A stretch of DNA of 53,482 bases from Muriicola sp. Z0-33 (GTDB taxonomy: Bacteria; Bacteroidota; Bacteroidia; Flavobacteriales; Flavobacteriaceae): NCBI RefSeq assembly GCF_026126425.1, contig NZ_JAFMPW010000019.1, positions 1-53,482 on the forward strand. The letters are read 5' to 3'. Below the pieces are notes generated by a model. That model had not been told where the DNA came from. It ran no database searches and worked only from the letters and a program-made list of their open reading frames with translations. Positions 17,920 to 26,513 of this stretch are shown here, in pieces (within the stretch, counting starts at the first letter, position 1; each line of letters begins with the position of its first letter). Made by a program: the position numbers and the translations under genes.

Positions 17920-19317
17920 GTGAATTTAAATTTTATGATGAGCAAATATTTTATGTCCGTAATTGCTTTTTTCCAGAAATTCATGGTTCAAGGGCATGTA
18001 CGAAGCGTTAAAGCTAAAAAGAACATTGTTTCATCCGTTTTGATAAAGGGTGGGAGTATCGGGATAAGTCTATTGCTTGTACCGCTTACAATCAACTATG
18101 TTAACCCCGACCGCTATGGCATTTGGCTAACAATAAGTTCTATCGTTGCTTGGTTCAGTTTTTTTGATATCGGGCTCACTCAGGGGTTTCGGAATAAATT
18201 TGCAGAGGCCAGGGCCATCGGAGATGACGAAAGTGCACAGGTTTATGTAAGTACAACATACGCCGTATTGGGTACTATTTTTACTGTTGTGTTATCAATT
18301 TTTCTTCTGGTTAACCCACTTTTAAATTGGAGTGATTTACTCAATGTTTCATCTGAATTTTCTGAGGAGATTTCGCTCTTGGCGATTATAGTTTGTAGCT
18401 ACTTCTGTTTACAGTTCGTTTTGCGGATAATTACAACGATAATCACGGCAGATCAAGAACCAGCACAGGCATCATTTATCGATTTGGTAGGACAGACAAT
18501 TGCACTTTTGATAATTGCAATTTTAGTACAAACTACGTCAGGATCTTTAACTTATATGGGCATTGCTCTTTGTGCTGCTCCAATTCTTGCTTTGGTTGCA
18601 GCTAATATTTATTTTTTTTCGGGAAGATATAGACGGTATAGGCCATCATTGGCTAAAATCAGGTTTTCGAAAGCTAAGGAATTATTTAAACTTGGAGGGG
18701 TTTTTTTCATTATACAGATTGCCAGTATTGTGCAGTTTGAATTGGCAAATATTATAATTGCCAGAAATTTTGGACCTGTTGATGTTACAGATTACAATAT
18801 TGTTTACAAATATTTTGGCGTCCTCAGTATGACCTTCATGATATTTTTAGCACCGTTCTGGTCTGCTTCTACGGAAGCTTTTTTAAAAAATGATATACAA
18901 TGGATTAGAAATAGCATTAGAAAATACAATATGCTAAATATAGTATTCATTTTAGCTGGTACAATTCTACTTCTTTTTTCGAATTCTGTCTATACCTTAT
19001 GGCTGGGAGAGGGTACGGTAGATATAAGTTTTCGATTATCCCTATGGGGGTTTTTTTATTTTAATGTTATGGTGTTTGAATCTAAATATGTTAGCTTTTT
19101 AAATGGAATCAGTGCTTTACGCATACAATTTTGGGCCAGTATTTTAAGTCCTTTTCTATTTATAGCTTTGGTACTCTTATTTATAAAACATTTTAATATG
19201 GGGGTATATTCATTGTTTGTGGCTTCAATTATTGCCAATTTTAATGGGTTTTTCATCGCTCCCTTGCAGTATTATATGATAATCGTTAAAAAGAAAAGAG
19301 GGATATGGATTGCTTAA
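17920..19317 (+). CDS. Polysaccharide flippase / oligosaccharide translocase (Wzx type)
   Basis: This 465-residue polytopic membrane protein has about 12-14 predicted hydrophobic segments. KKNIVSSVLIKGGSIGISLL near residue 34 and YGIWLTISSIVAWFSFFDIG near 65-84 match the N-terminal signature of MATE/MOP-type polysaccharide flippases, including the FDIGLTQGFRNKFAEA loop. It should flip the undecaprenyl-PP-linked repeat unit across the inner membrane. The longest frame uses GTG at 17920; ATG codons at 17935, 17938 and 17953 are equally possible starts. The 299-base spacer before it contains no gene I trust. It opens the right-hand gene block, whose composition is AT-rich compared with wza-wzc. 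Confidence 0.88.
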   Translation: MNLNFMMSKYFMSVIAFFQKFMVQGHVRSVKAKKNIVSSVLIKGGSIGISLLLVPLTINYVNPDRYGIWLTISSIVAWFSFFDIGLTQGFRNKFAEARAIGDDESAQVYVSTTYAVLGTIFTVVLSIFLLVNPLLNWSDLLNVSSEFSEEISLLAIIVCSYFCLQFVLRIITTIITADQEPAQASFIDLVGQTIALLIIAILVQTTSGSLTYMGIALCAAPILALVAANIYFFSGRYRRYRPSLAKIRFSKAKELFKLGGVFFIIQIASIVQFELANIIIARNFGPVDVTDYNIVYKYFGVLSMTFMIFLAPFWSASTEAFLKNDIQWIRNSIRKYNMLNIVFILAGTILLLFSNSVYTLWLGEGTVDISFRLSLWGFFYFNVMVFESKYVSFLNGISALRIQFWASILSPFLFIALVLLFIKHFNMGVYSLFVASIIANFNGFFIAPLQYYMIIVKKKRGIWIA

Positions 19318-19359
19318 TAAAAACATACCTATGCTAATTTCATCTAAATATTTTCTGGA

Positions 19360-20025
19360 TTGAATAAACTTTTAAAAAGGCTCATAAAAAGGCCCCAGTG
19401 GAATAATTTAAGGTCGGTCAATCCTATTTCCAGTCTTTTTGGTTCTGACCGGGGTACTCCCATCGACCGGTTTTATATTGAGGATTTTTTGTCCAATAAT
19501 TCCTATTTGGTCAAGGGCCATATCCTGGAAATAGCGGACGCCTCCTATAGTAAAAAGTTTGGTGCCAAAATAGAAAAGTATGAGGTGTTGCATTCGGCCG
19601 AAGGAAATAATGTCACTATTGCTGGTGACCTCACAGATCTGGGTTCCTTGCCCGAAAATAAAATAGACTGTTTTATCTGCACCCAGACCTTTAATTTTAT
19701 ATACGATTTCAAGGCTGCAATTAAGGGAGCAAGACATTTACTGAAACCTGGTGGATACCTTTTGGCCACGGTTTCTGGTATTTCCCAAATTTCCCGGTAC
19801 GACATGGAGAGATGGGGAGACTATTGGCGATTTACAACCTTATCGATTGAAAAAACTTTTGGTGAAGTTTTTGGGGAAGAGAATGTGAATGTCGATTTTT
19901 ATGGCAATGTCCTTGCTGCGGTTGCTTTTTTGGAAGGGATAAGCGCCGAAGAATTGACCAAAAAAGAGCTGTTGTTCAAGGATGAAAACTACCAAGTAAC
20001 CATTGTGGTAAAAGCCAAAAAATAA
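19360..20025 (+). CDS. Class I SAM-dependent methyltransferase-like protein
   Basis: This 221-residue protein shows a methyltransferase core. ILEIADASYSKKFGAK (about 53-68) sits at the motif I position. GDLTDLG gives the acidic second strand, then IDCFICTQTFNFIYDF and ARHLLKPGGYLLATV, which is the standard post-motif KPGG. Motif I lacks the usual GxGxG, so SAM binding may be weakened or unusual. Such proteins in capsule loci are taken to methylate a sugar. The only plausible start is TTG at 19360, since no in-frame ATG comes before the conserved core. It lies 42 bases after the flippase gene. Confidence 0.7.
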   Translation: MNKLLKRLIKRPQWNNLRSVNPISSLFGSDRGTPIDRFYIEDFLSNNSYLVKGHILEIADASYSKKFGAKIEKYEVLHSAEGNNVTIAGDLTDLGSLPENKIDCFICTQTFNFIYDFKAAIKGARHLLKPGGYLLATVSGISQISRYDMERWGDYWRFTTLSIEKTFGEVFGEENVNVDFYGNVLAAVAFLEGISAEELTKKELLFKDENYQVTIVVKAKK

Positions 20026-20209
20026 ATCGATTGCGAATTTAAATTCCACTCCAAAAAATTGATACCTTCAAACAGGGTAAAGGTGGGGCCTGCTTTAATC
20101 ACTGGATTTTGAGAGGGTTTCTTTAGAGTGATAGTTAAGAAATAAAATTCACTTTTTTCAAGTTCAAACATACTAGATATTCTGTACATAACATTCTTTT
20201 AATAATAAA

Positions 20210-20246
20210 AATGAACCTTAAATAGTAATAAGAATGAACCTTAAAT
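20210..20246 (+). repeat. 14-bp direct repeat duplicating the start of the deacetylase gene
   Basis: The sequence AATGAACCTTAAAT occurs at 20210-20223 and again at 20233-20246. The second copy contains the start codon of the deacetylase gene (MNLKSK). The first copy gives a four-codon mini-ORF, MNLK, followed at once by TAG. It may be a simple slippage duplication or a short upstream ORF that modulates initiation. Confidence 0.8.
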
Positions 20247-21232
20247 CTAAGATAGATGTCATTGTTCCCAAGGCAATTGATAATGCGATCCACCTGCTCA
20301 ATCCATTGCTCCTTAATTTATATAAAGAGGAGGGTAAATTGCTTATCTTTTATTTTCATGGAGTTTACAGAAATTTGGAAGATAAAAAACTTAAAGAGGT
20401 GTCTCCTCAAAATAATATTACGACAGACCAACTATCTCATTTTATTGAGTACTTCTTAGCCAATAAATATAACTTTATCAGTCCCGCCGATTTGGATGCC
20501 GGTTTATCCAGGGAGAAGCGATATATAATGATCACTTTTGACGACGGCTATTTTAACAATACCTGGGCATTACCCATTTTAAGAAAATTCAAAGTACCTG
20601 CGACGGTATTTATAACTACACATAATTTAATATCAAATGAGTCTTTTTGGTGGGATGTTGTGTATAAATTTAGAAGTAAGGAGGGTATTACACTTGATGC
20701 AATTCGCAAGGAACAGCAATATTTAAAAGCTTTTAAATATTCTGAAATAAATGAATACTTATATGAAAATTTTGGTAAAGACTGTTTTAACCCATGGTCT
20801 GATATTGACAGGCCAATGACAAAAGAAGAATTAATAACATTTGCATCTGACGAGTACATTACTATTGGTAACCACACGCACAATCATGCTATTTTGACTA
20901 ATTATTCAGAACAGGAAATAGAGGAGGAGTTCAAAAAATCAAACCGTATTTTGGAAGAAACATTAGGGGAAAGTATAACCACCATGGCATTTCCAAACGG
21001 GAATTTTAATAAAAACATTCTGAATATTACGGAAGAGGCAGGCTTTAAATATGCATTTACGACACAAAGTTCAATTACTCGCCTACCGTTAAAAAATAAT
21101 GGGACAATTAAACTTAACAGGTTTATGGCCAGAACCACTCCCATTAGTAATTATGGTAGCTTTACAAGACTAGGGTATGACGGCAATACGCTATACGCCA
21201 GGGTTAAGGGTAAATTAAAAAATCTTATTTAG
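20234..21232 (+). CDS. NodB-type polysaccharide deacetylase (carbohydrate esterase 4)
   Basis: This 332-residue protein carries the CE4 metal-dependent deacetylase motifs. MITFDDGYFNNTWALPILRK near residue 99 supplies the catalytic base and metal Asp. GNHTHNHAILTNYSEQEI near 216-233 supplies the two metal-binding histidines. MAFPNGNF near 256 corresponds to motif 3. The family removes N- or O-acetyl groups from glycans. There is no signal peptide; the N-terminus (SKIDVIVPKAIDNAIHLLNPLL) is only weakly hydrophobic, so it may act on the lipid-linked repeat in the cytoplasm or be exported by an unrecognised route. The start codon lies in the second copy of a 14-base direct repeat. Confidence 0.85.
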   Translation: MNLKSKIDVIVPKAIDNAIHLLNPLLLNLYKEEGKLLIFYFHGVYRNLEDKKLKEVSPQNNITTDQLSHFIEYFLANKYNFISPADLDAGLSREKRYIMITFDDGYFNNTWALPILRKFKVPATVFITTHNLISNESFWWDVVYKFRSKEGITLDAIRKEQQYLKAFKYSEINEYLYENFGKDCFNPWSDIDRPMTKEELITFASDEYITIGNHTHNHAILTNYSEQEIEEEFKKSNRILEETLGESITTMAFPNGNFNKNILNITEEAGFKYAFTTQSSITRLPLKNNGTIKLNRFMARTTPISNYGSFTRLGYDGNTLYARVKGKLKNLI

Positions 21233-21270
21233 GCGGTTAATCAACTAGTTAAAAACAACAATCAAGTTTA

Positions 21271-22485
21271 ATGAAAATCCTACATCTCCAATATAGAACT
21301 TCCGCTGCCAGTCCTGCAAATCGACTTCATCAAGCTTTTATAGATAACGGCCTGGAATCGGAAATTTTGACCCTCTATGGAGATAATATCATAAGTCCTG
21401 GCATACAGGTACTGGGCAGGAATACCAGATTAAAAGCCAAAGCAAATAATTATATTCAGTCCTATGTCATCAAAAATAAAATAAGTGAGTTTGGAATGTT
21501 TTCCTATCCGATAGTCGGTTCTAATATAGCTACCCGAACGGAAGTTTTAGAAGCAGACGTCATTTACATTCATTGGGTCTTATATGGCTTTTTAAGTATA
21601 AAAAATCTGCGTCAATTGGCCTCCCTGGGAAAACCTTTGATTTTTGTCATGCATGATATGTGGAATATTACAGGCGGATGTCACCATAGCTTTGAATGCC
21701 CAAAGTATGAAAGCCATTGTAACAACTGCCAATTTTTTGAAGGAAATAAGACAAAAGACATTTCTTACAAAGGATTCAAAAAAAAACAGAAATTCTATAA
21801 TGATTATGAAAATCTTTATTTTGTTTCACCAAGTGCCTGGTTATTTAAAAAAGCACAAAAGTCTGCTTTAACAGGAAAGAAGCCAATTTTTCATATAGGG
21901 AATATGCTTAGCGCAAGCCTTTTTAAACCGATAGATAAAAAAGTGGCAAAACAAATTTTAAATGTGGATGGAGATATGAAAATCATCGCCTTCGGGGCAA
22001 TGGCGGTAGACAGCCCCTACAAAGGCTGGGCTTATCTAAAAAGGGCTCTCCACATTCTTTTAGATTCTGGTTATAGAAATTTTAAAATCTTAGTATTTGG
22101 AAGTGGTCAGAATTCTGAAATTGCAGATGCCATGCCTTACGATACCAAATTTGTGGGATTTGTAGATAGTGAATACGCGACATCTGTAATTTACAATGCG
22201 GCAGATGTTTTTGTTGCCCCTTCTTTAGCAGATAATCTCCCTTATACGATACTCGAATCTCTATCTTGTGGAACTCCTGTGGTGGCTTTTAATGTGGGCG
22301 GTATTCCTGAACTTATTAAGCATAGATTAAATGGGTATTTGGCTGAACAAAAGAATGCTGATGATTTGGCAAAGGGAATAAAATATTGTGTAGATGAAAA
22401 AGTGGTAGGGCGAAGACTCCCTGAATTTGATGAAAAATTTATTATCGAAAAACATTTTAAGTTGCTAAATCAGGTTACTTCATAA
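21271..22485 (+). CDS. Glycosyltransferase family 4 with cysteine-rich insert
   Basis: This 404-residue GT-B glycosyltransferase has a characteristic insert in the acceptor half. After HDMWNITGGC (about 127-136) it continues HHSFECPKYESHCNNC, four cysteines spaced as in a metal-binding or disulfide loop. This arrangement is common among Bacteroidota capsule GT4 enzymes. The donor half shows FGAMAVDSPYKGW, FVGFVDSE and NLPYTILESLSCGTPVVAFN with the E residue of the nucleotide-sugar site, then GGIPELI. It likely adds one sugar of the repeat at the inner membrane. It lies 38 bases after the deacetylase gene and nearly abuts the polymerase-like gene. Confidence 0.88.
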   Translation: MKILHLQYRTSAASPANRLHQAFIDNGLESEILTLYGDNIISPGIQVLGRNTRLKAKANNYIQSYVIKNKISEFGMFSYPIVGSNIATRTEVLEADVIYIHWVLYGFLSIKNLRQLASLGKPLIFVMHDMWNITGGCHHSFECPKYESHCNNCQFFEGNKTKDISYKGFKKKQKFYNDYENLYFVSPSAWLFKKAQKSALTGKKPIFHIGNMLSASLFKPIDKKVAKQILNVDGDMKIIAFGAMAVDSPYKGWAYLKRALHILLDSGYRNFKILVFGSGQNSEIADAMPYDTKFVGFVDSEYATSVIYNAADVFVAPSLADNLPYTILESLSCGTPVVAFNVGGIPELIKHRLNGYLAEQKNADDLAKGIKYCVDEKVVGRRLPEFDEKFIIEKHFKLLNQVTS

Positions 22486-22494
22486 TTTACTTTG

Positions 22495-23796
22495 ATGAAT
22501 AAACTACCAAATAATCTGCTACATACCACACTCAGGGAACGGGAAATAATAAATATTTTTTGGATTGGATTTTTGGTGTATACTCTTGGTTATACTATTT
22601 CTACAACTACGCTGGTCAATTATGTTGTTTGTCAAGTTTTTCAGGTTTTGGGCCTAATGCTTTTTCTGCCCACCTTTTTTTATATTATAAAGTTTCGTTT
22701 TGAAAATCGTTATTTACAGTTCGTATTTACCCTTTATTTAGTTTGGATCGCAGTAATAATTACTCGGGGATTCAATTTAAATTATGAGGAACTCAAATTT
22801 TTTCTTTTTGATGCTTGGTTCGGGGGAATTTTGTATTTGGCCCCACTTTTTTTAATGATGCCATTAAAATTTTTCTATATAAGGAGGATTTTTAACCTTC
22901 TAATCATTTTGGCATTTTTTTACGTGATTTATGATTTGGCGTTTATTAGTCATATCATGAGCTCACAACAAGATAGTGTTCTTAGCAGGGAAATGTTTGA
23001 ATATTTTGCCAGAACTTTGGCTGTTCCTTGTTTTTTTTTATTAATGATTTATAGCTACCAATCAGGGAAAAAGAAATTTTTTCTGATTTTTATCTTTTTA
23101 CTTACTGTCTTTTTTGCATTGGTAAGAGCTAGAAGAGGGCTTCTATTTATGTGCGGACTTACAGTATTATTTGCCTATTTACTTTATTTTATACAATCCC
23201 GACAGAAATTATTTGTTATCATATTGTCTATTGTATTGGGAGGTGTTTTAATACTATTTGGGTTTGAAATTTTTATGGCAAATAAAAATGGCGTGTTTAG
23301 TTATATTATAGATAGGGGATTAGAAGATACTCGTACCGGTGTTGAATTGTGTTTTTATAAGGATATGGAATCCATAGACTGGCTAATTGGTAAAGGCATG
23401 GATGGAGCATATTTTTGTCCGGGTATAACCCCGGATGCGATAACCGGCTATAGAACTACTATTGAAACCGATTATCTCCAGCTAATCCTGAAAGGCGGAA
23501 TAATTTCCTTGTTGCTTTTTTTATTGATAACAATCCCTGCTATTTTTAAAGGTATTTTTTATTCCAATAATTCGCTTAGTAAAGCTGCAGGAATTTGGAT
23601 TTTATTGATATTATTAAATATGTACCCTGCAACACTCAACACCTTTACCATGCAGTTCATTTTATTGTGGATATCAGTAGGAATTTGTTACTCAAAATCA
23701 TTTAGGGAAATCCCCGAACAGGTTCTTGTAGATTATTTTAAGGGACGTGAAGATCTCAGAGGAATGGCTGAAGATATCAAAAATCAAACCCTTTAA
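22495..23796 (+). CDS. O-antigen polymerase / ligase-like membrane protein (Wzy type)
   Basis: This protein of 433 residues (from ATG 22495; the longer frame adds only one TTG codon) has about ten to twelve hydrophobic segments and a larger loop around residues 280-330 (GMDGAYFCPGITPDAITGYR). The latter is followed by ETDYLQLILKGGIISLLLFL, a segment that recalls the H-x6-G / E-rich region of O-antigen ligase-like proteins. As the only such protein in a locus with Wzx, Wza and Wzc partners, it is the best candidate for the polymerase joining repeat units in the periplasm. Wzy proteins diverge so much that the assignment rests on topology and context. It follows the previous gene by nine bases. 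Confidence 0.75.
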   Translation: MNKLPNNLLHTTLREREIINIFWIGFLVYTLGYTISTTTLVNYVVCQVFQVLGLMLFLPTFFYIIKFRFENRYLQFVFTLYLVWIAVIITRGFNLNYEELKFFLFDAWFGGILYLAPLFLMMPLKFFYIRRIFNLLIILAFFYVIYDLAFISHIMSSQQDSVLSREMFEYFARTLAVPCFFLLMIYSYQSGKKKFFLIFIFLLTVFFALVRARRGLLFMCGLTVLFAYLLYFIQSRQKLFVIILSIVLGGVLILFGFEIFMANKNGVFSYIIDRGLEDTRTGVELCFYKDMESIDWLIGKGMDGAYFCPGITPDAITGYRTTIETDYLQLILKGGIISLLLFLLITIPAIFKGIFYSNNSLSKAAGIWILLILLNMYPATLNTFTMQFILLWISVGICYSKSFREIPEQVLVDYFKGREDLRGMAEDIKNQTL

Positions 23797-23808
23797 AAAA
23801 ATTGAAAG

Positions 23809-25134
23809 ATGCTCTTACCCAAGGTTTTAATAATAAATCAACCTTTCAATTCCAATACGGGCGGTGGGATTACCCTTTCAAATCTTTTCGGTAACTGGGA
23901 AAGGAATAAACTGGCCGTTGCGTGCTCGGGATATTCGCTTACCGAAGATATGGATCCCAAGTTATGTAATAATTATTACCAGCTGGGTTCTAAAGAAAGA
24001 AAATGGATTTTTCCATTTAATCTCCTCAGACGAAAATATTATTCGGGTCCTATAAATATAGATGATAGGGCAAATAATAATGATAAAATTGTTGTTAAGA
24101 AATCAAAACTTCGCGTCAAGCTGATAATGGACTTTATTGTTCCTATTTTTGATTATATAGGGCTTTCCCATTTTCAAGCTAAATTAAAGTTGTCTTCAAG
24201 TTTTTGTAAGTGGCTTGATGAGTTTGACCCCGATATATATTACATGCAGGCCTCATCCAGAGAAGATATTATTCTTTGTAATGAGATCATAAAATATAAA
24301 AGAAGACCTGTGGTTTTTCATATGATGGATGATTGGCCTTCCTTAATAGGGATAAAAGGTTTCATGAAAAACTTTTGGAAAAGAAAAATAGACAAAGAAT
24401 TTAGACTGCTGTTGACCAGGGCAGACTTGCTGATGGGTATTAGCGAGTATATGTGCGAAGTATATAAAAAACGTTATGGAAAAGCATTTGTCACTTTTCA
24501 TAACCCTATTAACTTGAACTTCTGGAAAAAGGTGCAAAGGAACAATTATCAACTTACCAAAAGCCCAACCTTGTTATATGCCGGAAGGATAGGTCTTGGT
24601 ATCAATAAATCTTTAAGGAACATAGCGGAAGCTATAAAAAAGGTTAACAAAGAACTCCATACCGATATAAAATTTATAATCCAGGCCCAAGATGCCCCCA
24701 ATTGGATTAAGAATTATAAAAATGTCGACCATAGGGAATTTGTGAAATATGAAGATCTTCCAACTGTTTTTTCAAAAGCTGATTTTTTAATCCTTCCCTA
24801 TGATTTTAGCACAGAATCCCTAAGTTACATTAAATACTCTATGCCCACAAAAGCCCCTGAATATATGGCAAGTGGTACGCCAATTGTCATTTTTGCCCCA
24901 AGAGATACCGCCTTGGTGCAATATGCTGAAAAATATCATTGGGCAACGGTAGTTACAGAAAACAGTGTAGCTGTTCTAACTGAAAAGTTAAAGAAATTGT
25001 TTCTTGACATATCTCTTCGAGAACAAGTAGCCAAAACAGCTAAAAATATTGCTGAAACTCGTCATGAATCAAATCTGGTGGTGAGGGAATTTGAACAAAT
25101 GATTTTAACTGTGGCAGGAAAAAAGAAGATTTAA
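23809..25134 (+). CDS. Glycosyltransferase, GT4-like
   Basis: This 441-residue GT-B protein starts VLIINQPFNSNTGGGITLSN with the glycine-rich acceptor loop of GT4 enzymes. VVFHMMDDWPS near 165 and LMGISEYMCEVYKKRYG near 205 are typical of the acceptor half. LLYAGRIGLGINKSLRNIAE near 257 starts the donor half. KAPEYMASGTPIVIFAP near 350 holds the E residue of the donor site. It starts 12 bases after the polymerase-like gene and lies 13 bases before the GT2 gene, so all three look co-transcribed. Its sugar specificity cannot be inferred. Confidence 0.82.
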   Translation: MLLPKVLIINQPFNSNTGGGITLSNLFGNWERNKLAVACSGYSLTEDMDPKLCNNYYQLGSKERKWIFPFNLLRRKYYSGPINIDDRANNNDKIVVKKSKLRVKLIMDFIVPIFDYIGLSHFQAKLKLSSSFCKWLDEFDPDIYYMQASSREDIILCNEIIKYKRRPVVFHMMDDWPSLIGIKGFMKNFWKRKIDKEFRLLLTRADLLMGISEYMCEVYKKRYGKAFVTFHNPINLNFWKKVQRNNYQLTKSPTLLYAGRIGLGINKSLRNIAEAIKKVNKELHTDIKFIIQAQDAPNWIKNYKNVDHREFVKYEDLPTVFSKADFLILPYDFSTESLSYIKYSMPTKAPEYMASGTPIVIFAPRDTALVQYAEKYHWATVVTENSVAVLTEKLKKLFLDISLREQVAKTAKNIAETRHESNLVVREFEQMILTVAGKKKI

Positions 25135-25147
25135 AAACAATACCTTC

Positions 25148-26071
25148 ATGAACCACCTGGTTATTGGCATTCCAACTTATAAAAGACCGCTGTTGTTAGA
25201 GAAATTGGTCAATAGTATTTATACCTGTACCATCGATGAAAAATTTATTTCGGCCGTAGATATTTTGATTATAGATAATGATCAAAACAAAACTGCAGAA
25301 GCCACCACTTCAGGGCTTAAAAACAATTGTCCTTTTAATTTCAAGCTCCATTATCATAATTACCCTTTAAAAGGCCTTTCTAATGTTAGAAATGAAATTC
25401 TGGAGAAAGCACTTTTATTAGAACCAGATTTTGTTGTCTTTGTTGATGATGACGAGTATGTGACCAAGCCATGGCTGAATGAATTGATTTATACTATTGT
25501 AAATAATAACGGGGATATGGCCATGGGTCCGGTTATTCCCGAATTTGAAGTTACGGTTTCAAAGGCAATTTCAAATTGGTTTTTTCCTCCTCAGTACGAA
25601 AACAATAAGAAGTTGGATTTCATATTTACCGGTAATCTCATTATGCGTTCCAAATTTTTAAAAGAACATCAATTGCAATTTGATAAAAGGTTCAATAACA
25701 TTGGTTCTGAAGATTTCTATTTCGGGATATGCGTTCTAAAAGAAAATGGCACTATTTATTATGCCGCAAAAGCAGTAGCCTATGAGTATATTTCTAAAAA
25801 AAGGGCAACTCTAAAATGGTTATTACAACGCAGGTATAGGGGGGCAAACTCTTTTATATACATACTGATTATAGAAAAGGAATTCATTGGCGTATTAAAA
25901 AAAATAATCATTAGTTTAATCTATTTTATTTTAGGAGTTGTTTGTTTACTTCTCCTTCCTTTTAAATTTAAATACAGGTATATTGGTATTTTAAAAATTG
26001 CAGAAGGTTTTGGAGGTCTTACAGGACTGATAAATGTAAGATATAATGAATATTTAAAAGATAATAGATGA
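25148..26071 (+). CDS. Glycosyltransferase family 2 with C-terminal membrane anchor
   Basis: This 307-residue inverting glycosyltransferase has the GT-A fold. VIGIPTYKRPLLLEKLVNS forms the N-terminal nucleotide-binding strand, GLSNVRNE lies near 76, and FVDDDEYVT near 98 is the metal-binding DxD-type motif. SEDFYFGI near 187 is the acceptor/catalytic E-D motif. A hydrophobic C-terminal region (about 252-275) probably inserts in or lies along the inner membrane. It is the last gene of the Wzy-GT block before a 442-base spacer. Confidence 0.88.
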   Translation: MNHLVIGIPTYKRPLLLEKLVNSIYTCTIDEKFISAVDILIIDNDQNKTAEATTSGLKNNCPFNFKLHYHNYPLKGLSNVRNEILEKALLLEPDFVVFVDDDEYVTKPWLNELIYTIVNNNGDMAMGPVIPEFEVTVSKAISNWFFPPQYENNKKLDFIFTGNLIMRSKFLKEHQLQFDKRFNNIGSEDFYFGICVLKENGTIYYAAKAVAYEYISKKRATLKWLLQRRYRGANSFIYILIIEKEFIGVLKKIIISLIYFILGVVCLLLLPFKFKYRYIGILKIAEGFGGLTGLINVRYNEYLKDNR

Positions 26072-26513
26072 GGATTCTTATTATTTATTTGCCATGATAA
26101 GGTCTCTTTACCGGTCTAAAATAAATTTTAAAATTATTGTCGCAACACAAGTAATTTACACTATAAGTAAAGGATGAGCATAATCCATTTAAATTTCAAG
26201 TACTTATGCGCCTTCCAGTAATTGAGTTGAATTTCATTTTGAGCGTTGTCAAGCTGTTTTCGCCGGCTTTCCGATTACTCTTAAAATAACAGAATCTAAT
26301 TAGGGCTTGTTGATTTTATGGTTTGCGGCATACTTCGAGGCCGAATTAAAAAACGGCAGATAACAATGCCTATAATTAATCGTCACCCCTTCCCTATTTA
26401 GAATATTTTTACATTTAAATAAACAGTTTGATCAGCAGACGGAAAACCATAACAGATTTTGCCGCAACCAATCATAGTCGAAACGTTAAGCACAATTAAA
26501 AAAGAAAATTAAT
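26072..26513. other. 442-base spacer with imperfect inverted repeat
   Basis: No gene is convincing here. TGGTTTGCGGCA at 26319-26330 and TGCCGCAACCA at 26460-26470 are inverted copies differing by one base. They bound about 150 bases, as a decayed small mobile element or a cassette edge might. A 27-codon hydrophobic frame at 26206-26289 (MRLPVIELNF...) has no recognisable relative. The last 50 bases are AT-rich and presumably carry the promoter of the next two genes, though I see no exact TAnnTTTG box. Confidence 0.35.

Noticed and set aside
19989-20189. Minus-strand ORF of 66 codons between methyltransferase-like and deacetylase genes
   Set aside because: Part of it is the antisense of the methyltransferase end and the rest has no recognisable motif; kept only as an unlikely remnant.
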